From Aristolochia californica (Eukaryota > Streptophyta > Magnoliopsida > Piperales > Aristolochiaceae), in NCBI GenBank assembly GCA_029961685.1, contig JARWKL010000005.1, forward strand, positions 44,528,211 to 44,592,210: 64,000 nt of DNA, read 5' to 3'. The translations under genes were made by a program, and so were the position numbers. Shown here piece by piece: positions 1 through 10,635 of this stretch (the first letter of the stretch is position 1; every line of letters begins with the position of its first letter). The notes below the pieces were generated by a model, which was given only the letters and a program-made list of their open reading frames with translations, made no database searches and had not been told where the DNA came from.

Positions 1-320
1 TAATGAGTATATTAATATATTTTAATTATACATTAAATTACTTATTTGTGTAATAATAATACATATTTTACCTAATTTAGAGTTTAAGGATTATGTTTTA
101 ATTAAGAATAATGTTAGGGTTTAAGGATTCTCTTATTTTTTATATTTTTCTCATGTTAGTGTACTAACACTTAAAACTGTTTTTCAGTGCACATAAAGTC
201 GTCTATACTAACACCAATTTAGAAGATAAAGTTCATATAGATGAATTAAATGAATTTAAATAAGGAGATGAAGATAAACTTCAAATTTCTATTTTGTTGA
301 CTAACCCCCCCCCCCCCCCG
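1..320. mobile_element. Terminal part of a Harbinger-related non-autonomous element
   Basis: AT-rich sequence followed by a motif series (paired TGGAA/TTCCA-like bases, a CTAACACC box, then TTGACTAACCCCCC) that recurs at 28180-28487 and 61037-61344, and inverted near 16.65-17.1 kb. It ends in a C-run at about 306-319. The other end lies outside the window. No coding capacity is visible. The terminus TTGACTAACCCCCC resembles that of the Harbinger copies (TGGACTAACCCCCC), so I infer a related family. Confidence 0.5.
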
Positions 321-650
321 TTATAGCTATCTATTTATCCTTAATCTGGCAAATTATTAACGTTATTGCTATTATTTATCCTTAATCCTTGATTTCCAGG
401 TTCAGTTTGACATGACAAATCCTTGATTGAGATGTTTTTGCAGCAACTCAACGACTAGTTGCTGGGAAAATAAATTGCCGCTTTATGTCTTTTGTCTAAT
501 ATGTTGCTAAACGTTCCCCACATTTGTTTAGGACAAAACCACGCCGGAACAATCTTTCTACTTGACTTTTTCTGCAATTGAGTGGTTATTGGCAAGCGAC
601 AACTAAGAAACCTTTTTACTTGGAATCACTTTTCAGTTTGTCCACATCTA
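321..650. other. Unassigned spacer
   Basis: About 330 bases between the C-tract and the left terminus of Harbinger copy A. I see no open frame, no repeat shared with the rest of the window and no recognisable motif. Confidence 0.4.
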
Positions 651-839
651 GGGGGGGTTAGTCCACAATGAAGTGGAATGAATTCCCCCCGCATTACCTA
701 GTTCATCCCATTTATGGTGTTAGTCCAGAATGAATTGACTTGAAGTGAGATAACACCGTTTCATCTCCTCAGGCAAAAACGACGGAATTTTGTTTTCGCC
801 CTTTTTTTCAATTCATCGAATTACCACGAGCGACGGCGT

Positions 840-1348
840 TGCTTCTTCCCCCCCCCCCCCCCCCCCAAACTAAAAAATCACCCTCATTTCCTTTCTCCTC
901 TCCTCTCGCTCAGCCTTCGTCTCTGGACGAAAATTTTTGCCCGACTTCGTCTCTGCTCCTCTCGCTCGGCTCTCGTCTGCTCGCTCTACTCCTCTCGCTC
1001 GGCGCTCGTCTTTGTTCTCTGCTCCCTCTCTCTTGTTATCTCTCGTTTTCGCCCCATCTCCCTCTCTCGTCTCTTTCTCTCTCGGCCTTTCTCTTCCCTC
1101 TCCCTCTCTCGTCTCCTTCTCTCTTTTCCCTCTCGGCCTTCATCTCTTTTCACTCTCGGCCTCCCTCTTCCTTCTCGTTCTCGCTCTTCTCTTTCCTCCT
1201 CCCCCGATTTCCTATGATTTAACCTATTCCGATTTCGAATTCCTTCGATTTCCTTCAATCTTCTTCGATTTTCGACGGTTAGGCGTCGATTTCTTCCATT
1301 GGGCTTACATTTCCCCATTCGGCGGTGATTTCCCCCAAATTTCAGAAG
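840..1348 (+). other. Harbinger CT-rich leader (likely 5' UTR exon)
   Basis: A C-run is followed by about 400 bases of TCTC/CTCG-rich sequence, then AAATTTCAGAAG|GTAATCC, which looks like an exon end and donor. The same arrangement occurs at 41650-42168, and on the minus strand near 40670-41160. Apparent open frames here are low-complexity Ser/Leu/Pro products and I do not call them genes. A role as an untranslated first exon is inference. Confidence 0.5.
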
Positions 1349-2190
1349 GTAATCCGAAACCCTGATTATTTTTTCAACTAATTTAGTTTTGTGTTTGAGT
1401 TAATTTAAATTTTTGTGCATAATTTATCTTGATTGTGGCCAAATTAATTCCAATAATATCACATTCATTGAAGCTGAGATACAAAACATTCATTAATAAA
1501 TAATACAGATTTGCTCACTTGTTTCCTGTGCATGAGAGTTGATAGCTCAACTGACTGTTTAAGAACTTGACAACCCATCAAGCATGTTGTCAGTTCATGG
1601 CATATTTCTGGGACCATGCCCTTGCAGTTTCCTCATAACGGGTTCTTTAGATGCAGTGAGTTCCCCTCGCTACTTTTTCCCCTTGACTAACTCATTTCCA
1701 TACAGTTTTCAAGAGAGTAAATTCTCTTGCAACTTTTCCGTTGCACTAACAATGCTCCTATTAGAGGGTGACACCCAGTTGGCCATACGCTGGGTAAGAC
1801 CATGAACCCAAAACGAACCATCCAATATTAAGTGGTTCTACCCATTCGCTTGGTAAAATCATGAAACCAAAGCAAAGCATCTGCATTTAGCTGTTCCACA
1901 TTTCCCAATGCAAGTCTTGCCAATTTTCTTGCTAGTTATGAGATCTCCCACCAGCAGCTTGCTGCTTGATGCCATTCCTCTACAGTTTGATTCACTGTTG
2001 CAGTTTTTGATGTGCTTTCTTTTATTCTCTTTGTTGTTCTCTTTTGTTAGGAAAAGCCTAGTAACTAGAATAACAGAAGGTAATCCGAAACCCTAATTTT
2101 TTTTTTCAACTAATTTAATTTTGTGTTTGAGTTAATTTAAATTTTTGTGCGTAATTTATGTTGATTGTGGCCAAATTAATTCCAACCCTG
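1349..2190 (+). repeat. Leader-intron segment duplicated around a ~600-bp insert
   Basis: The ~100-bp segment after the leader exon (GTAATCCGAAACCCT onward) is repeated at about 2080-2187, again preceded by AGAAG. Between the copies lies ~600 bp of unrecognised sequence absent from copy B. Copy B has this segment once (42169-42270), followed by a different insert. The layout suggests this intron repeatedly accepts foreign DNA. Confidence 0.55.
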
Positions 2191-3492
2191 AAGATTAATT
2201 TTGAAATGTGTTAGAATGTTATTGAATATGTTTGAAGTGCTATGGAATGTTTATGTCATGTGGTGAGGAGATTTTGGAGGTATAAATATCCACCACATGG
2301 TCCAATTCAAACAAGGCTGAGTCGCCTACACGGGCATCCATTAGCCAACGAAACCCGACCCCCATCAATGACGATGTACGGTTCGTAGTGACTGCGAAGT
2401 CATATGGGGCTCTACCAGGGGTGTTCGGTGAATTTGGACTTCATGAGTTTGTTTTTGCATTGTTCTAGTCATTTGCAATGAAATTAGTTAGATTACTTTT
2501 GAAATGTGTTAGAATGTTGTTGAATATGTTTGAAGTGCTATGGAATGTTTATGTCATGTGGTGAGGAGATTTTGGAGTTATAAATATCCACCACATAGTC
2601 CAATTCAAACAAGGCTGAGTCGCCTACACGGGCGTCCATTAGCCAACGAAACCCGACCCCCATCAATGACGATGTACGGTTCGTAGTGACTGCGAAGTCA
2701 TATGGGGCTCTACCAGGGGTGTTTGGTGAATTTGGACTTCATGAGTTTGTTTTTGCATTGTTCTAGTCATTTGAAATGAAATTAATTAGATTACTTTTGA
2801 AATGTTTTAGAATGTGGTTGAATATGTTTGAAGTGCTATGGAATGTTTATGTCATGTGGTGAGGAGATTTTGGAGTTATAAATATCCACCACATGGTCCA
2901 ATTCAAACAAGGCTAAGTCGCCTACACGGGCGTCCATTAGCCAACGAAACCCGACCCCCATCAATGACGATGTATGGTTCGTAGTGACTGCGAAGTCATA
3001 TGGGGCTCTACCAGGGGTGTTTGGTGAATTTGGACTTCATGAGTTTGTTTTTGCATTGTTCTAGTCATTTGCAATGAAATTAGTTAGATTACTTTTGAAA
3101 TGTTTTAGAATGTGGTTGAATATGTTTGAAGTGCTATGGAATGTTTATGTCATGTGGTGAGGAGATTTTGGAGTTATAAATATCCACCACATGGTCCAAT
3201 TCAAACAAGGCTGAGTCTCCTACACGGGCGTCCATTAGCCAACGAAACCCGACCCCCATCAATGACGATGTACGGTTCGTAGTGACTGCGAAGTCATATG
3301 GGGCTCTACCAGGGGTGTTTGGTGAATTTGGACTTCATGAGTTTGTTTTTGCATTGTTCTAGTCATTTGCAATGAAATTAGTTAGATTACTTTTGAAATG
3401 TTTTAGAATGTGGTTGAATATGTTTGAAGTGCTATGGAATGTTTATGTCATGTGGTGAGGAGATTTTGGAGTTATAAATATCCACTACATGG
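2191..3492 (+). repeat. 298-bp tandem monomers with TATA boxes (about 4.3 units)
   Basis: TATAAATA occurs at 2281, 2579, 2877, 3175 and 3473, exactly 298 bases apart, each in the context TTGGAG(T/G)TATAAATATCCAC. Each full unit continues through a conserved block with CGCCTACACGGGC and CGAAACCCGACCCCC. The last unit stops just after its TATA segment and runs into the ORF1 leader. The last TATA is 130 bases before the ORF1 ATG, the same distance as in copy B. They look like promoter monomers. Promoter activity is inferred from the TATA placement only. Confidence 0.8.
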
Positions 3493-3602
3493 TATTTTGT
3501 TATTTGTTGGTTGTGTTTCTGTGTGTCCCTAGTTACTACGACGAGTAATGGTTGTCTGATAAAAAATATTTCTATGACGACCATCTCGGATTTAGATTAT
3601 AA

Positions 3603-4586
3603 ATGGCTGGAAGAAGACAACAAACTCCTCGATCATATGACATTTGGACCTTCGATGATGACAACAAAATGCTCAATCTGTTGGTTGAGCAAGTCAATAT
3701 GGGGAATAGGATGCCTAATGGGGTTTGGAAGCATGAAGTATATTTGGACTGTGTCAATAGGTTCAATGAAGACACAGCTAATAAAAAAACTGTTGAGCAT
3801 CTCAAGAATCGAACAAGATCATGGAAGAAAACTTACCAAACAGTAACAAGTTGTCTCAACACTAGTGGGTTCGGTTGGGATGCAACCACACATCGAGTTA
3901 CTGCATGTCATTCTGTATGGCAAGACTATATCAAGGTCAGTAAATTATGATTGACTGTAAAACATTTTGTATGTTTTCCGCATTACTAGAACACTATGCC
4001 AAGTCGTCTAAATGATGTTTTATCCTTGTAGGAGCATAAAGAAGCTGAAAAGTACAGACAACAAGGCTGCCCTCTTTATGACAAATTGGCTTTGGTAGTG
4101 GGAAACTCAATAGCCATGGGGAGAACAAATCAAACTAACGAAGACATGTGTAATGATGTCCAACATTAGGAAGAAAATGAGCACGTGGATATGCTCGAGG
4201 ATGTCGATTTAGGTAGAGAATCTCCTTCGCCATTTTTTACAGAAAATGAGTCGGCACCTGATCAGTCTCCAAGTACTAACCCGTCAAGTTCAAGTCGTCG
4301 TAGAAAGAGACCACAAATGGCCACTGATGATAGTATTATGTTCGCTGATACAATGACAAGAATTGCCACCCTACTGCAATCTTTACAAGCTAAAAATGAT
4401 AAAGCCACCGAAAAAAATTGGTATGAAGCACTCACAGAAATCCCGGATCTATCAGTAGAGATGAAGTTTTGCGCTCCTATATTGTTAGATACACCAATGA
4501 AGAAGGACATGTTTACGAAGCTGCCAGTGGAAGAGCGAATTAATTGGCTTAAATATTGTGCTGGTAAAATGGAGTCAATACTTTGA
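3603..4586 (+). pseudogene. Harbinger ORF1: Myb/SANT-like DNA-binding protein, one nonsense codon
   Basis: Two exons, 3603-3935 and 4032-4586, with a GT-AG intron (donor after ATCAAG, acceptor TTGTAG) and phase 0 at the junction. The product starts MAGRRQQTPRSYDIWTFDDD. Its first ~110 residues have the spacing of plant Myb/SANT-like domains (tryptophans in IWTF, GVWK, RSWKK, SVWQDYI and the STSGFGWD motif). The C-terminal part is acidic and Ser-rich, then has a short conserved helix region. In this superfamily ORF1 is thought to assist the transposase in DNA binding and nuclear import. An in-frame TAG at 4167-4169 interrupts exon 2; copy B reads CAG there. The stop leaves the DNA-binding domain intact, so a truncated protein is possible. 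Confidence 0.8.
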
Positions 4587-4899
4587 AGTACATTATGTAT
4601 TTTGGTACGATTGTTTTGAAGTTTAATTATGTTTTTTTTAATTATGATTTTATAAGACGTATCATTGATAGATTATGAATTTTATTATGATTAAGATTTG
4701 GGTTTTCATGATTGTTGTGTTCTTATTGTGTGGATGAATGTTGTGGGTGTGTGATTGGAGATGATTTTATATAGGTGTGATTAAAAATAGGTTATGATTG
4801 AAGAACATGGTATGTTTTTGTGTTGATGATATTATGAAGAAACATGAATTATTGTTGAAGTCGTTATTATGGTTGTGGTGATTGTATTTGCAGGTTTCC

Positions 4900-6278
4900 A
4901 TGGAAGACGAAAATAGGAATACAATGATGATTTTATTGACATGTCTTATGTACATGATGGGAATATACTATATGAACCATAGGTCTAGACGTACATTACG
5001 TCCTCGTGGGATAGGTGGTCCGATTTATTTACAAAAGGCATTAGCGAAATCACCTGTTAAATTTCGAAAAGTTTACAGGATGAATCAAATTGTGTTTAAA
5101 AAAATGGCAGAGATACTTTATCGCAAAGGATTTTTATCACCTACAAAGACCATCTCAGTGGAATAACAACTTGCATATTTTCTCTTAACTGTTGGTCAAG
5201 GACAAGCGTATAGTGTCACAGCAGAGATGTTTGATAGATCAAACTGGACTATAAGTAGGTATTTCAATAAGGTGTTGAATGCTATTATCAAACTTTGGCC
5301 TGATTACATCAAACGGCCTTCAGAACGGACTCACTCGAAGATTTTAAACAATCCAATGTTTAATCCGTATTTTAAGGTAACATCACTTGACATATAATGA
5401 ACAATTTTAGATTAATATTTAGAGTTACTTGTATTAATTGAAATGATATAATTAGGATTGTATTGGGGCTATTGATGGAACTCATATTAAAGCAAACATC
5501 CAACTTGAAGAACAACAAAGGTTCTGGAACAGAAAAGGCTATCTCTCACAAAATGTGATGGCAGCATGTACATTTGATATGCAATTCATTTATGTACTTG
5601 TTGGATGGGAGGGATCAGCAGCTGATTCCCGTGTATTGAAGGACGCATTGACTCGCCGAAATAGAATTTGTGTACCTGAAGGTAAATAATATATTGTTAT
5701 GTAGTATTACATTTTTATTTTTTTTCAATTATCTTATGTGAAAAATATTTTGTATTGTAGGTAAATATTATCTAGTCGATGCTAGTTATGCAAATATGTC
5801 AGGATATTTGGCTCCATATCGAGAAACTCGTTATCATCTACAAGAATTTGGAGACAACCTTCCTAGAAATGATAAAGAGCTATTCAACCGAAGGCACTCA
5901 TCTTTGAGAAATACTATTGAACGAACTTTTGGTGCTTTAAAAGCTCGATTCCAAATGTTGAAAGTTGCTCCTCCCTTTTCTGATAAGATCCAGATGAAAA
6001 TTGTAATAGCTTGTTGCATATTACACAATTATATACGTAAAGAGGATTACAATGATATGTTTGAATTGGAAGATGATGATTCCGATGATGAGGTAGGTGG
6101 AGGAGGTGATGAGGTCTGATTAGCTGGTGAAAATTTGGATAGAGATAGCGATGATAGCGATGATCTTGGGGATGAAGGCAACCTATCAACAACAATGCGG
6201 AGGCGTCGTGCATTAGAATCCACTAGAGCTGCACAATTTCGAGATGCCATAGCAACTAGCATGTGGAGTGATTATTAG
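4900..6278 (+). pseudogene. Harbinger DDE transposase (DDE_Tnp_4 type), two nonsense codons
   Basis: Three exons: 4900-5376, 5456-5681 and 5761-6278, joined in phase by GT-AG introns. A further acceptor (TTGCAG) lies just before the ATG, suggesting an upstream leader intron. The catalytic triad is visible: Asp at 5474-5476 in IGAIDGTH, Asp at 5624-5626 in AADSRVL, and Glu at 5919-5921 in NTIERTFGALK. Full length would be about 406 residues, normal for plant PIF/Harbinger transposases, with an acidic Asp/Glu-rich C-terminus. TAA at 5164-5166 in exon 1 and TGA at 6117-6119 near the C-terminus break it. Copy B is intact at both sites but broken elsewhere, so the lesions arose independently. Confidence 0.85.
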
Positions 6279-6419
6279 TGGTTGTACTTTATTGCATTTG
6301 AACATGTATGTTGTCATTCGTATCTACTAAACTAGTCAATTGATGATGTTAAACGCACAAACTCTAATTATATTGGTTGTTGTCATTTTATACCTTTTTG
6401 TTTTAATTTTATTTATTAA

Positions 6420-7330
6420 GTATTTTTATACTATATAGTATGTTATTACAAAATAATTTATTTATTAATTATATTCATTTATGTTATTTTTAACTATTTT
6501 ATGTAATTTAAATAATTTATTCTACTCACACGTAATTAGTTTAATAATTAATAATAAAATGTAATCATTAATTGGTTTAATTATGCAATTGCTATAATTA
6601 ATTAAACAATTTGGTTTATTTATTATATTCCCTTATGTTATTTTTAAATTTTTATTAATTTTAAATAATTTATTCTAATCCCACGTAATTAGTATAATAA
6701 TTTATAATAAAATGTAATCATTAATTGGTTTAATTATGCAATTGCTATAATTAATTAAAAAATTAGGTTTATTTATTATATTCCCTTATGTTATATTTAA
6801 ATTTTTATTAATTTTAAATAATTTATTCTAATCACACATAATTAGTTTAATAATTAATAATAAAATGTAAGCATTAATTGGTTTAATTATGCAATTGCTA
6901 TAATTAATTAAACACTTAGGTTTATTTATTATATTCCCTTATGTTATTTTAAAATTTTTATTAATTTTAAATAATTTATTCTAATCCCACGTAATTAGTA
7001 TGTTAATTTATATTGAATTGTAATCATTAATTGGTTAATTATCCAATTGCTAAAATTAATTAAACCATTATTTTTATTTATAATATTCCCTTATGCTATT
7101 TTGTAATTTTTAATAATTTTATATAATATATTCTAGTCACGTAATTAGTATATTAATTTATAATAAATTATAATTGTTAATTGGTTAATTATCCAATTGC
7201 TATAATTAATTAAACCATTAGGTTTATTTATTATATTTTCTTATGTTATTTTTAATTTTTTATTAATTTTATATAATTTATTGTAGTCACACGTAATTAT
7301 TGTTTTAATTTATAATAAACTATAATCATT
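6420..7330 (+). repeat. Harbinger 3' tail: ~150-bp AT-rich tandem repeats
   Basis: The phrase GTAATCATTAATTGG or a close variant begins near 6561, 6714, 6867, 7020 and 7170, giving a period of 150-153 bases, with AATTGCTATAATTAATTAA in each unit. There are about five units here and about seven in copy B. Subterminal repeats often bind transposase in DNA transposons; that role is inferred here. Confidence 0.7.
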
Positions 7331-7459
7331 TATCTAGAAAAAGACACTGAAATCTGTTTTCCAAGCACTAACACTGGAATCTGTTTTCCAGCCACTTCAA
7401 TTGGCCTGGACTAACACCCAAACATGACTTAAGTGGAAACAATTCATCTCACTTCAATT

Positions 7460-8230
7460 GAGTCAGCAACGACAAGCTGAAGTGTGTTATACGAGGAAAC
7501 GAACTGTGAAGACTAGGAGCAGATGTTCCACGTTTTCCTCCCGTTATGATTGAGAAGCGATTGATTGCTGCCGACGGTTTCATTGAAGATGAGTCCTTGC
7601 AAACTAGCTCCACATGTTTTACTGGTGGGGCACACAAAGGTCGTTCATCCACAACTAAAAAAGATTCCTTGCTCCAAGGCTGCCAGCAAAACATTCAATT
7701 TCTTCACCTTCGTGTTCAATTTATTCACCTTCGTGTTCCACCTTCTCATTCAATTTCTTCTGCCTGAACCTGCGACACAAGATTCTCAGCCACCACAACT
7801 CGAGTGTCCACACATCCCATCTTTCTGCTTATGAAAGGCGACAAGCCACTGCTTCATTTCAAATATCCAAGCTCTTTCTTGTCTTCTTTCTGAAAAGCTC
7901 TTTCCGTGGTTTTGATGATCCTGGAGTCACGTTACTGAAAAGAAGTGAAGCCGAAGATGAGTCCTTGCACTTAACTAGCTCCACATGTTTTACTGGGGGG
8001 CACACGAAGGTCGTTCATCCACAACTACTTAAGAGATTCCTTGCTGGGGAATTAAACTTGAAACCAAGGCTGCCATGGCTCCTCCTCCTCATTCAATTTC
8101 TTCTGCCTGAACCTTCGATACATGGTTCTCTGCCATCACAACTCTGCTCTTTCCACACCCGTCTTCCTTTTCAAATCTGCGCATTAATCCTCCCTTTCGA
8201 TAGCATATATGAGGTCAACCAGACCTTCGC
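7460..8230 (+). promoter_or_regulatory. Upstream module shared by TPS-A, TPS-B and TPS-D, partly duplicated
   Basis: The block CACGTTTTCCTCCCGTTATG, a GATGAGTCCTTGCA box, GCTCCACATGTTTTACTGG and GGTCGTTCATCCACAACTA is present at 7525-7660. Its second half recurs at 7955-8090. Related copies lie upstream of TPS-B (22395-22600) and of the TPS-D relic (24330-24470), and in the second unit. An intervening segment (7745-7895, CATCTTTCTGCTTATGAAAG) recurs near TPS-B. It is non-coding by inspection and may be an ancestral promoter region. No regulatory role is shown by the sequence. Confidence 0.55.
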
Positions 8231-8240
8231 TGTACATAAA
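8231..8240 (+). promoter_or_regulatory. Degenerate TATA region of TPS-A
   Basis: TGTACATAAA stands where TPS-A' has TGTATATAAA (34471-34480). The 83 bases that follow the TATA box in TPS-A' (34481-34563) are absent here, so the altered box lies only ~35 bases before the ATG. If A' shows the ancestral state, TPS-A has lost most of its leader and possibly its core promoter. Confidence 0.55.
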
Positions 8241-8270
8241 GTCGTGAGAGGTCTATCCCCTCCCTCGCCA

Positions 8271-10635
8271 ATGGCGTTGGTGTTTTCGGCTTATAGACCA
8301 ACCTTTCCAGGCCGATCGGCTGCCTTGCACACCGCCCAAAATATAATGAGCAGGGGCGTACAAGTCTCGCTTCCTAACAAAACATCTGTCCCTTACGAGC
8401 AGGGGATATTGATCTCTTCGTCATCGGTGAACCACGACCTGGCGAGCCCTTCAACTCCTCCCTTCTGTTATTTCTCATTATGCCTGTTTAAGTTACTCTG
8501 GCTTCATTATCTTCCTCTAGGTAATTTAATCTGGACAATGCTTATAGGACGACCAACGCGTCAAGCAGGCGGAGAAAGTGAAGCAAGTCAGGGACATGAT
8601 CCTGGGATCAGCTGATCATTATTCACCGGAGCATGCGAAAATAATCGACACCCTTCAACGATTGGACATAGATCATCACTTCCACGAAGAGATTGGACTG
8701 CGTCTGGGCCTCTGCCATGAACATATCTTGAGTGGTGACTGTGCCAGAGACAGCTTGTACGATGTTGCAATTGCTTTCCGCTTGTTGCGGCAACATGGTT
8801 ACTATGTCTCGCCAAGTAATCAAGACCTTTTCAATTAAGTTTTTGTTGTGCACATTATTCAGCTCTGGTAATTAACAGGAAGCTGCCAAACAGATGTGTT
8901 TGATAGGTTTCGAGATGGGATGGGCAGATTTAAACTGCAACTGTGTGACGATGTAATGGGACTGTTGGCGTTATACGAAGCTTCTTATCTTGCGATAGAA
9001 GAGGAAGATGCACTCGTGGAAGCTGCAGATTTCGCTAGTAAACAAATTGTGGCGAGGTTGCCGACGATGGGATCTGGTCTGGCAAAGAGAGCCAAGTATG
9101 CTTTGGACAATCCCATTCACATGACCTTACCCAGCTACAGCACCAAGTTCTATCTGGAAAACTCCAAATTAGGAGCCACGGGGAAGACCGGAGTCCTCCA
9201 CGAACTAGCCAAACTCAGTTTCAACTCTGCACAGTTCATGCACCTGGAAGAACTGAGGAGCGTTCGGCAGTAAGCAGCAATAACTCCATTAATGGTCTGT
9301 CACTTTAGCTGTAGATTGGTCTAATTTGTTCCATTAATTTGGACTAATAGGTGGTGGAATGATCTCGGAGTGGCCAAGGAACTCAAGTTTGCAAGGAACC
9401 AGCCCCTGAAATGGTTTATGTCGTCGCTGGCCCTCGTTCCCAACGCAAAATTTTCCAAATATAGAATTGAGCTCACTAAACCTATTTCATTTCTCTACGT
9501 AATCGACGACATCTTTGACACTTACGGGTCACTCGACGAACTCATTCTCTTCGCTGAAGCAGTAAACAGGTAACTATTTTTACGCAACAACCCACTGCAA
9601 TTACAACAAATAATCCTGAAATTATGGTTAACTTACCGGCAAATTATAGATGGAGCATCGACGGAATCGACAGTTTGCCGGGATACATGAAGATATGCTT
9701 CTCGGCTCTCTACAACACCACAAATGCGATCGCTGATAAGATCCACAAAGAGCATGGATGGAATCCCATAGACACGCTAAGGAAATCGGTACGTAAGAGC
9801 TCAAAGACGACGTTCGTGGTAGAGTGTATGTCCTTTCCGACTGAAATTGTTTACGGTTTTAACTGATATGTGCGAGTGTAAATATTCCAGTGGGCCGCAC
9901 TGTGCGATGCATTTCTAGTAGAAGCAAAGTGGTTCAGCATGGGACATTTGCCAACGACAGACGAGTACCTGAGAAACGGATTTATCAGCACGGGGTTGCC
10001 CATGGTGCTTCTTCATCTGCTTTCATTGTTGGGTGAAGGAGCATCTTTTGACAGCAGCAACCTCCATTGCGGAATGCCCGTCCTTATCTCATCTCCTGCA
10101 ACTATTCTTCGCCTCTGGGATGATCTGGGAAGTGCCAAGGTAAGAAGAGAGAAGCAAGTGCTCAAAACTGTCGACTCCTCTGCCTGATTAGAATAGATTA
10201 TTTCTTGGTAGCTAGTTTCACCGTCTTCTCTAACAAACAATTTGGTACTCTTTTATTTGTCTAACAAATATTCATGGACGGCCTTTGAAGGATGAGAAAC
10301 AACAAGGGTATGACGGCTCCTATTTGAACTGCTACCTAAAAGAAAACGGGAATTCTTTACAAGTTGAAATGGCACGAGAACATGTGGTGCATCTGATCAG
10401 GGGAGAGTGGAAGAAACTCAACAAGGCGTGCCTCTCTCCCAATTCCTTTTCTCCAGCTTTCACATCAGGCTCACTCAACGCCGCTCGAATGGTTCAAGTT
10501 ATGTACAGTTATGACGATGATCATCGCCTTGAGTCACTCGAACAACACACCGACTACTTACTAGGAGAACGCTCGGGATCAATAGATTTTACCCATAGAT
10601 CATATACACGCGAACTGGATTTACAACAAGGTTAA
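8271..10635 (+). CDS. TPS-A: terpene synthase, TPS-g (linalool/nerolidol synthase) type
   Basis: Seven exons: 8271-8402 (or to 8426), 8548-8815, 8894-9269, 9351-9569, 9650-9788, 9891-10139 and 10291-10635, giving about 575-583 residues, normal for the family. The product would ionise a prenyl diphosphate (GPP or FPP) and release an acyclic alcohol. Class I metal-binding motifs are both present: DDIFDTYG in exon 4 and DDLGSAKDE across exons 6/7. No RRX8W is visible, as expected for TPS-g. The N-terminus ([20 protein letters not shown]) lacks acidic residues and looks like a plastid transit peptide. The usual donor of intron 1 is mutated (GAGCAG|GGGATA; TPS-A' has GAGCAG|GTGATA). A phase-0 alternative, TCATCG|GTGAAC, would add eight residues. 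The reading frame is otherwise intact, but the TATA region is damaged. Confidence 0.85.

Larger units (their letters stand above)
651..7459 (+). mobile_element. PIF/Harbinger transposon, copy A, 3' truncated
   Basis: The left terminus GGGGGGGTTAGTCCACAATG matches copy B (41460). In order the element has a CT-rich leader, an intron with an insert, five 298-bp monomers, a two-exon Myb/SANT-like ORF1, a three-exon DDE transposase ORF2 and an AT-rich tail of ~150-bp repeats. The tail follows copy B up to about 7459, then switches to sequence seen upstream of the terpene synthases. The last ~55 bases, including the right terminal repeat, are missing, so the copy should be immobile. Both ORFs also carry stops. 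No target duplication can be scored. Confidence 0.85.

Noticed and set aside
839..1365. Long open frames over the CT-rich leader (also 41639-42148, 15488-15759, 48634-49122)
   Set aside because: Products are low-complexity Ser/Leu/Pro strings caused by CT repeats, overlap in several frames and end at splice-like sites. They fit an untranslated leader better than proteins.
1584..1805. 73-codon frame in the copy A leader-intron insert
   Set aside because: No recognisable motif and absent from copy B. A weak PPR-like reading on the minus strand was not convincing.
2191..3492. CRISPR-like array or rDNA spacer
   Set aside because: Repeats are contiguous 298-bp monomers with no unique spacers, inside a transposon. 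There is no rRNA sequence nearby.
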